A stretch of 64,000 nt of DNA from Sophora flavescens (Eukaryota; Streptophyta; Magnoliopsida; Fabales; Fabaceae), in the NCBI GenBank assembly GCA_030762895.1, contig CM061063.1, positions 57,677,196 through 57,741,195 on the forward strand, in the 5' to 3' direction. Numbering within the stretch: position 1 is the first letter of the stretch; each line of letters begins with the position of its first letter. The notes beneath the pieces are model-generated. The model had not been told where the DNA came from, did no database searches, and saw nothing but the letters and a program-made list of their open reading frames with translations. Below are positions 56,808-64,000 of the stretch, piece after piece. Made by a program: the position numbers and the translations under genes.

Positions 56808-58138
56808 GCATTCCAGTTTATTGTGTTACTTGTTTAAACATAATAAAGTCCTTAGAATAGAAATTTCAGTTTAATAGAATATCAAGTACATGACTTGATC
56901 GTGAGACACTATTGAACAATGAAATCCTATTCTTAAATATTCGTAGTCAAGTATTTTATTAATAAGGACAATAATAATACATTGAGACTATTATGTGTAC
57001 AGACCGATGACCATATCTCACGGGTCATGGATATGAGATATCGAAGTCGCCACATAGGTACACATTAGAGTAATGATGTATCTGTATTGACCCACCATGA
57101 GAACACTACATGGAGCGTTATGTGAATGTCATAAGTAGTTCTCATAGTGACAATGGTGTATGCAATCCTTCGACCTGAAATCGCTACGATCCCTACATGA
57201 GGAGTCGTGTGCTTTAATATCGTCAAACGTCATCTGTAATAGGATGATTATAAAGACGGTCATTGGGCATACCACGAGCCATGCAGAGGGATGTGAGTGA
57301 CCTAGATGGAATTTGTCCCTCCTACATAACAGGAGTAATATCTGTGGGCCCCCTGATAGAGTGAGACTGTAAAATGCATGGCCGTGCTGAAATGAGTCAA
57401 TATGAGATATATATTGACCTCATTTGTTGTTAAGTCTACTTGGGTATCAGGGAACATGATATTGAACCATACAAGGGTGACACATTCTATGTCTTGTGTT
57501 CAATATAGATATATGGACAAAGGGATAATAATGCACATGAATATTTGTCACAGAAAGGTTTCGTCAAATCACTGACTTTCTCACTACTTAGGTGGCAGTG
57601 ATGTATTGCTAGATACCGCTCACTGTTTGTAATATTAAATGGGATTTAATATTACTACTAATGTTTTGGGAACCTATAAGGTCACACACATAAGAGCATA
57701 TCAAAAGAAGCATTAAAAGGAGAGTTGGACTCTTCTATTGGGCCTAGCGCATAGTACATGGGGCTTAGGTCAAACGCTGCTCACTAACTCACTTAAGGAG
57801 GTGCTACTATAAGTAGACCACTTAAGCTATTGTGCCCACACGGTTTTTACCCTAGCCGCACATAGAGAGTGACAGTGAGCAGCAGGTCTCGTTTTTCGAA
57901 GCTAGCACTGTGAGGCAGAGACGCTTCGTGTTCGTGACGTTGGACGTTCACGGGATCTGCTCGTGTGGATACCTTAGAGACATCGCTCGTGCGGTGTTCG
58001 TGATAGACGATTTCAATCAATTGTCATCGCTTCAAGAGGTAAATCTTCTAACCATGAATCATGACCATTCGCAAGGATCCTTTGATGGGAATTTTTTTTC
58101 CGCTGCGTTATTTTGTTTTATATGCAAATTCCCAACAG
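56729..58138. mobile_element. L: copia-type solo LTR with (AT)37 inside F gag
   Basis: Gag sequence stops at about 56729 and resumes at 58139. The insert has a 74-bp (AT)n run at 56731-56804 and ends AAATTCCCAACA. It includes CCATGAGAACACTACATGGAG and CTTCGACCTGAAATC phrases and a TATAAGTAGACC TATA-like motif (about 57810), all of which I associate with plant Ty1-copia LTRs. Recognition is from memory and no start or target duplication is clear, so the left boundary is uncertain. Confidence 0.55.
56731..56804. repeat. (AT)n microsatellite
   Basis: 37 uninterrupted AT units. Confidence 0.95.
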
Positions 58139-58855
58139 ACGCGACTTTCACTTGTTTCCTTGATCATTCCTCTTGTTGTTCTGGTTGTCTTATCCCTTGG
58201 AGGCTGACCCTCCAGACTTGCAGGCATCTTCATAGATCCTGCACTTGTTCACTAAAACTGGGAAGACTCTGATCTCCTGGTAGCTGATAGCCTGCTTGAT
58301 CTCTAGACGCCGACCATCCTCAAACTTCATGCATTTGGAACAATCGTCCGCCACATACTGATACAATGTATAGTAACCGGTGAGATCCTCAAACTTGACT
58401 GCATACTCTCCTACCGACATGTTGCCCTGCTTCAGCGCCAGAAATTCCATCTCCTTCTTGTCCTTGATGTCTACCGGAAAGTACTTCTCGAGGAATCTGT
58501 GCTTGAACACAGTCCATGTGATCATGGTACCCTCCGCCTGCAAGCGCCGACGACAGTTCTCCCACCAATGCTCAGCCTCCTCGGTCAGGATGAAAGTCCC
58601 AAAGATGACCTTCTGTTGATCGTTGCAACCCATGGCTCGGAAGATCTTCTCGGTCTCCTTCATCCACAACAGGGCACCCTCAGGGTCGTAAGCTCCCTTG
58701 AAAGACGGCGGATTGTTCCACTGGAACTTGTTGAGACCCTGGAACTCAGCTGGTCCCCCGTTGTCGTTGGCGTTCTGGTTTTGGCCTATCGCGTTGGTAA
58801 GGAGTGCCAAAGCATTTACGATAGCCTGGTCGTTTTTGCCTCCTCTTCCTGTCAT
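58139..58855 (-). pseudogene. F gag N-terminal and capsid part
   Basis: ATG at 58855 (MTGRGGKNDQAIVNALALL); an upstream in-frame ATG lies in the leader. Capsid: PPSFKGAYDPEGALLWMKE, EEAEHWWENCRRRL, WTVFKHRFLEKYFPVDIKDK, MSVGEYAVKFEDLTGYYTLY, then EIRVFPVLVNKCRIYEDA. Frame intact to about 58190, then cut by L. It is collinear with G gag and shows that both belong to related lineages. Confidence 0.88.
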
Positions 58856-59041
58856 AAGTTCCTGTAAACGCCCAAGACAACTTATTAAATACAGGGAACT
58901 TAAAGCAAGAAAAGCTACTGCTTCTAACACATAGCATCATTGTTTATAACAAGTATAGAAAATTCAAACAAGAGCACACAACAGACTCACAACAGACTCA
59001 TACCACGTCCGGTTTGGGCGAATCGCCTCGATACAACTAAA
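58856..59041 (-). other. F 5' leader between LTR and gag
   Basis: It holds TGGTATGAGTCTG (minus, about 58990-59010), a possible decayed tRNA-iMet primer-binding site, but displaced about 30 bp from the LTR edge, which is unusual. No other feature seen. Confidence 0.4.
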
Positions 59042-59861
59042 TGTGACACCCTTTACTCTGTATACGTATAAAGCATTAAAAGATATGGTAAATTAAAATA
59101 AAACATCATTTAATGAAAATAATCAAAACTAAGGTAAAAGGTACCACATCGTATCAAGTCTCAAAACGCGGAAAATAACCATAACATAACATAACATAAA
59201 GGAAAAACCCAACCCCGATGTCACATTACAGAGTTGGTATAACCAATCCGGAATAAATCCTCGGATACAACTGAAAACAACTAACTAAACAAACTACCGA
59301 AAACTGGAAATCCTAACTAAAGAGTCGTGACTCCTCAAAGTCACTCCTCAACTGGCTGCTCGTCGTCCTCTTCATAGACGATACATGCCACAACAAGAGA
59401 CATAGAGATAGGGAGTAAGAAACATGAATATGAATATAATGGCAAGGAAGCAGTTAGCAAGACGAGCATACATCAAACAATCATGTTATAGCAAACAACA
59501 ATATAACACATCAACATCATAATATAAACGTGTATGCTATGTAATGCAACTCTGCTCCACTACTCCGTTATGAACTTGGATCCATCTATCTCAGGAAGTC
59601 AACTTCAGGGTTACATTTCTACATTGGCCAATAAGCACCAACGCCGGGGCAATCCACCAAACCTTGAGTGGACCCCTAGGATAGCCGACACATCTTACTC
59701 ATGGATGCGCCACCACGGTTGTACATGATTCACTTGAATAGCTGTGGACGGCCAGATCGCCTTACTCTCGAACGACCTCCCCTATGTTGAACATCCTCCA
59801 CTAACATCTCCGATGCGTGAATGCATGCTAAAAAAAAACACAAGCACAACTACCACCTCCG

Positions 59862-60110
59862 CTTGGGCCCATAGGCTACCCAAGTTTTAACACCATCAAT
59901 TTGTCGTTTTCTTTCGTATTCATTAATTAAACACTCTAGTCGTTCTACACTAGAGATTCCACCTTGACCATCAAGCATCAAGGTCCCCCTTGGTCACTAG
60001 GCTACCAAGGTACCACATCATCATTAACACTCTAGCCATTAAGCATTAGGGATTACCACCTTGACCATCATGCATCAAGGACCCCTTGGCCACTAGGCTA
60101 CCAAGGTATA
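59862..60110. repeat. Stem-loop array in F 5' LTR (7 units)
   Basis: CTTGGG/CCCAAG (59862, 59879), CTCTAG/CTAGAG (59934, 59950), CCTTGA/TCAAGG, CCTTGG/CCAAGG, CTCTAG/TTAGGG (degraded), CCTTGA/TCAAGG, CCTTGG/CCAAGG. The second stem is CTCTGG/CCAGAG in G, so both sides changed together. Confidence 0.88.
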
Positions 60111-61307
60111 GAAATCTTATCACTTGTATTTGGTCTTCATGTTCCATTGGTATTTTATTAAGTCTTTTAGAGCATTTGGGGTGAAGCCCCTCCTTCGGGT
60201 CATGTTGTGTGTTCTGTTCTGAATAGGTGAGCATGGTCGTGCTCACCCCTCAGCACGATCGTGATGAGCTCACAATCAAGCACGGTCGTGCTGACTGTTG
60301 AGCACGGGCGTGCTTAGGCAGCAAGCCCAATTCTGGGTTTGAATTGGAGCACGGGCGTGCTCCCTGTTAAGCACAGGCGTGCTCGAATGCGCGCCCTGCT
60401 GTTCTAGGTAGAAGGGTAACAGACCCTATTGCTGCCTGTTTGGGACATTCTCAGATTCAATCCTAAGGCTCTTCTGATCCATAACTCATCAGTTTCGTTA
60501 ATATTGAATTAATGTTCATGTCTTACAAATTAAAGGGGAATTGTTCCTTTAGCTCCATTCCATTAATTGTCCCTAATCGCTCAAGATCAAACCCCAGGGT
60601 CCTTGACTAAGCCATTGACATAATCCTCACTCATTACTAACATTCAGTCTTATGAACAAGGGGAACAACCTCCTTTAACATTGTTTAACAGGCTTAGTCT
60701 TTTGCGTTAATGCATCGCAACAACAGTCAACAGCCAGTACATCATAATATCACAAATATGATAAACATCCAATCATGGCAACTTACATCATCATGTTCAT
60801 AACAGTCAACGAATTATAACAAGGCATTCATACCAACATCAATAATTAATAATCATACTAATACAACAGTTAACATCAATAGCAAGTGGGCATACAACAT
60901 GTTATCAAACATAAAAGGGTTATGGGAACCCTTCGTCTTATGCTACCCTCAAGCCTACATACTCATACTATTCATTCTCCCCATACCTGGTATGAAGAAC
61001 TCCCGTTAAATCGAAGACGCTCCTAAACTGGTTCCCTCGAATGGCTCGACGAACGTTCCCAAGCATTGGCTAACACAAACAGGGTTAACCCATTAGTTCC
61101 CAATTCAATAGAATGAAAAGGAACACAAGAGGGAAGACCATTTAACTTGTGTTAATTGGCACTGGCGTGTGATTGTCTCTCCCAAGGAGCAATAACAAAA
61201 GAACAGTTTGGGTTCAAAGGGGAAAAGATGGAGAGGCTGCCGTCACACTTAGGGTTGCCTAAAGTGCCAATTTGAGGATTGTAACTCGTAACCCTCACAA
61301 TATGATG

Positions 61308-61320
61308 TCTATATAAAGAC
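61308..61320 (-). promoter_or_regulatory. F LTR TATA box
   Basis: The minus strand reads GTCTTTATATAGACA directly downstream of the AGCACGGGCGTGCT cluster. Confidence 0.65.
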
Positions 61321-61618
61321 TCAGACCCAAGCACGGTCGTGCTTACTGTTGAGCACGGGCGTGCTCAACTTAGCGTCAATGAGATGCGCCTGATTGCTGA
61401 GCACGGTCGTGCTCTCTAATGAGCACGGGCGTGCTCACATCAGCGTCAACAAGACGCATGCAGTCTTAAGCACGGGCGTGTTGACACATGAGCAAGGACG
61501 TGCTCATGCATCAGGAAGGGATTTCTTTAACTCAAAAACCCCACTTAGCCCACTCTAAACCTTTCCTAACAAACAAGGCACACATAAAAGTACTTATACG
61601 AAAAACGGGGTGTTACAT

Positions 61619-62738
61619 TGTGCACTCTTCACCAACTTCAACTTTGTTTGTTGGCTTTCCTTTATACAACGTTCTGCCTAAAGTTAGGAGAACTTGGTGT
61701 ACTGTCTATGATTCATCCTATTTACTTATCATGTCCCCTCCTTATAGCCCGTCTTAAGTCCGTTGTAACAATAATGCAGCTATTACTTTTCGTTTCCTGA
61801 CTATTATTATCTGCCATTGATTGAGCATTAAGGACCTCAATAACCAAGGCACCTGCTTCTATTTGGCCGACCTCCTCTTCATTGCACGAAGTTGAGTTAT
61901 CTGTGTTCATATTCCCCAAGACTCTTAACTTAATCCTCCCATGCTAGGTATCTCATCGTCATATGCTGATTAGGTCGAGTTTGAGGTCTATATGCCGACT
62001 TGGGCTTCTATATTGTCAATTTATCTCGAATGTGGTTAATTTATCACGGCCCAAGTCCAGGTTAGCCTTAACTCGGTCATGCCGTAACAAAAGCCCTCAA
62101 GCATCGACTTGAGTGCAACAAAAAGGCTTAACTCAGCTCAAACCTCTCTAAGCTTATGATAGAGTTATATCTAACTCGACCATGTCGTAACATACAACAT
62201 CACTTGGATCGCTTCAAATTTTTCTGTATCTTGATCATCTTGATTTGCTTTTGTTTTTTGTTTTGGATTTTGTGAATGATTCATATAATTGTTTACATTG
62301 ATGTATCCGAGATATAAAATTATGAGAGATATTTTACTTTTCGAGGTCCCCGCATTGTTGGGAATGAGTACTAGACGAAATACTTTTCTTGACGAGAATC
62401 AGGGACGAAGACGGAGAAAAAATTGAGAAACGAGGACGCGGAGCATGAGAGTATTTGATCCGAAAATTAATATTCTTGATCCGAAAATAACAGTTATGGC
62501 AATCGTGAATTTTTTTCCACACTTTAGAAAGTTTATGAACATTTTTACATCTTTTAGAAGTTAATAAATTAAATTATATAGACTGTCAGTTGAATAAGGG
62601 TCTTTTTAACGGTTTTCCCTGTAAAACAAAAAACAAGAAACTTGCACTGAACAAAAGGGAAAATTTTCATTTTTCTTTCTTTTCAGTAGACTGAGAGGGT
62701 ATTTGTGTAATTCACAGCTCCCTTCCCACATTCACCAA
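61619..62738. other. Flanking DNA right of F; no supported gene
   Basis: A minus-strand frame at 61722-61919 (MGNMNTDNSTSCNEEEVGQI start) has unremarkable composition and could be a gene or transposon fragment; I do not recognise it. 61960-62210 is unremarkable; 62340-62460 has GAGGTCCCCGCATTG and GACGAAGACGGAGA words seen in plant repeats. Confidence 0.4.
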
Positions 62739-62750
62739 ATATAAAAAAGA
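62739..62750 (+). promoter_or_regulatory. Possible TATA box upstream of small ORF
   Basis: AATATAAAAAAG, about 120 bp upstream of the ATG at 62866, outside all recognised transposons. Spacing fits a plant core promoter plus 5' UTR. Support is positional only. Confidence 0.3.
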
Positions 62751-62865
62751 AGTTCCACTACTAGCAGAAAGCATTGGACCCAGCACATTGCTTTATTAAG
62801 TCAACAAAGAGACGGGCACCCCACCAAGTAATCAATTCAGTTCAAGTGCATCAAGTCAGAAGAAG

Positions 62866-62970
62866 ATGATACATAACAGAGCAAGCAATGACTCTGTTCT
62901 TCTTCCTTTACTCTTCTTATTAATTTGTTTCACTCCATTTCGCGTGGGTCTGAACCAGCAACCATACTGA
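62866..62970 (+). CDS. Small ORF (34 aa) with signal-peptide-like hydrophobic core
   Basis: ATG in a purine-rich context (AGAAGATG) opens a frame of 34 codons: a polar N-terminus (MIHNRASNDS), a hydrophobic run (VLLPLLFLLICFTPF) and a polar tail ending LNQQPY. This could be a free micropeptide or the first coding exon of a secreted or membrane protein. A GTGGGT at about 62943 could serve as a donor in the second case. No coding continuation is obvious in the remaining 1 kb, which is AT-rich and could be intronic. Low confidence that it is translated. Confidence 0.3.
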   Translation: MIHNRASNDSVLLPLLFLLICFTPFRVGLNQQPY

Positions 62971-64000
62971 CCCCTGTATTTAATGCTTGTTCTTTTCCCC
63001 GTTAACGGTGCCTTGATTTTATGCGTTAATGTTAACACATTGTGACCCCATAGAATAAAGATGCAACCCCAGGTGCCAAGGTATTATTACATAGTTGAGA
63101 CAATAAGACTAATATTCCGGACAGTGGTAGTTAGAGATTTGAATAATGTATAATGTCTACCCAAAAGATAAACTTTTTAATTAAACCACTTTATCCAATC
63201 AAAAGGAAACCTTTTCCAATTAATTGATAGGCTTGTTGTCCATAGCTATATATGGCGATAGTTCATGCCTTTTGTTAGACTATTGGTGGCATCCTTATCA
63301 GTTTATAATGCATTCTGAAAGCAATATATCCAATACAAGTTATGCCTTTATAGTAGGGTATGGTATTATGGTTATCGCTTTATAAGTATAAAATGAATGT
63401 TCTGCAATCAATAGAAGATGATATAACATGCTTACCTCTAACCCATTTTGGTTGTGATTAATTTTGGGAGAAAGAATTGTTTTTTTCTTCTTCAAAAACT
63501 CTTGTAATAATATTTTGATTATATATAAGTGCGTTGTTGAATATAAATTAGGTTAATTCAAATACACAAGTTATATTGTGATTAACTCGTCTAATCATTG
63601 AACTTTGGACATATGTTTTTTTTAAGAAACTTTGGACATATGTCAAGTTTTAAAGAGTCAGGCTAGTATAATGGAGCTACAAGCTGCTGCTTCTTATTGT
63701 TATCATCAAAGACCACATGATTAAGAAAAGGTGCACACTTATGAAATTCTATTAAAGGTTGACTCTAACATTAGTTATCATTGTTTGTTATCATATCTAC
63801 ACACTACGCCCATAGTGGTCAATAATTAGAGGGATTTTTGCATAAATATAAAGTATTCAAGTTTAGCATAATTATTCAATTACATTATTGATTAATAATA
63901 ATTATATTTATATTAAGTCATACTTTAGTCATTACTATAATTTATCATCATAAATAATATATTTAGAGCATGTTTGGGAAAACTGAAATTTTTCCATTTA
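62971..64000. other. AT-rich flank; intergenic or intronic
   Basis: No frame, repeat terminus or RNA gene recognised up to the window edge. Confidence 0.5.

Larger units (their letters stand above)
39956..61618 (-). mobile_element. Element F: Tekay/Del-like Ty3-gypsy chromovirus, heavily nested
   Basis: On the minus strand: 5' LTR (59042-61618), gag (58855 down), CCHC region, protease, RT, RNase H, integrase (to 53663), and a 3' LTR remnant (39956-43783). J2, G, I and L interrupt it, and the end of pol plus the end of the 3' LTR were lost where I and G meet. Domain order PR-RT-RH-IN places it in Ty3-gypsy. The long LTRs with a TGTAACACCCC start and a TATAAGGGGGT-type PPT (seen in relative G) suggest the Tekay/Del lineage. 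A chromodomain cannot be confirmed because the integrase C-terminus is missing. Confidence 0.85.
59042..61618 (-). repeat. F 5' LTR, complete
   Basis: TGTGACACCC...CGGGGTGTTACA, 2577 bp. On the minus strand: dyad-word cluster 61505-61327 with AGCACGGGCGTGCT words; TATA TTTATATAGAC (61308-61320); a second dyad cluster (60410-60225); stem-loop array (60110-59862); LTR end. The two dyad clusters use the same word, one upstream and one downstream of the inferred transcription start. Confidence 0.9.

Noticed and set aside
61722..61919. 65-codon minus-strand frame near the F right flank
   Set aside because: No domain, no splice or promoter context; could be a fragment, but not supportable as a gene.

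Overview
This window is nuclear DNA from a flowering plant, almost certainly a eudicot. It is AT-rich, has GT-AG introns in transposase relics and typical plant promoter architecture, and about 80% of it is nested transposable elements. The mix of element types (a Sirevirus/SIRE-like Ty1-copia element with a downstream env-like ORF, Tekay/Del-like chromoviruses, Athila/Tat-like gag-only elements) fits a papilionoid legume. That placement is an inference, since I could not run a search. I see no bacterial genes, rRNA, tRNA or CRISPR. Likely host genes are confined to the edges: a minus-strand first exon leaving the left edge (1-39, with a CT-rich 5' UTR), and a possible promoter plus small signal-peptide-like ORF near 62.7-63.0 kb.

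Layout. 0.6-2.0 kb: class II element with a CpG-rich interior. 3.5-6.2 kb: two copies of a MITE-like repeat and a long Tourist-like MITE (4218-5044). 6.5-9.85 kb: relic PIF/Harbinger transposon with both proteins (DDE transposase and Myb/SANT-like ORF1), cut off by an LTR. 9.85-39.95 kb: minus-strand chromovirus-like element 'E' arranged as LTR - internal - LTR - internal - LTR, with both ~1.2 kb internals lacking pol. Nested in E are a gag-only element LARD1 (10403-16202, TSD ATAAA), a decayed Sirevirus-like copia (17759-31594), which itself carries a second and young gag-only element LARD2 (25069-30716, TSD CCACA/CCAAA), and a solo LTR J1 (32023-34548, TSD TTTAC/TTTAT). 39.96-61.6 kb: a minus-strand Tekay/Del-like gypsy 'F' with a recognisable but broken gag-PR-RT-RH-IN. 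It is interrupted by solo LTR J2 (40175-42912, TSD TCCTT), a related gag-only element G (43784 to about 52433) and several Athila/Tat-type LTRs (K, H, I), plus a copia-type LTR (L) inside gag. 61.6-64 kb: AT-rich flank.

No pol gene here is intact. Copia protease has lost its DSG motif, F has stops and an RNase H D-to-N change, and the PIF transposase has lost its first catalytic Asp. The most interesting signals are in the LTRs rather than the proteins. (1) Arrays of short stem-loops lie in the transcribed part of every chromovirus-like LTR; stems change in a base-pair-preserving way between repeats and between families. (2) Every LTR family with a visible TATA box also has a family-specific cluster of short GC-rich dyad words (or, in copia, a repeated heptamer) upstream of it. 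(3) The two gag-only elements share an acidic, CxxC-rich reading frame, and in the younger one this frame survives while the capsid core is lost. (4) Two different chromovirus families have lost pol from practically the same codon of the gag-protease junction.
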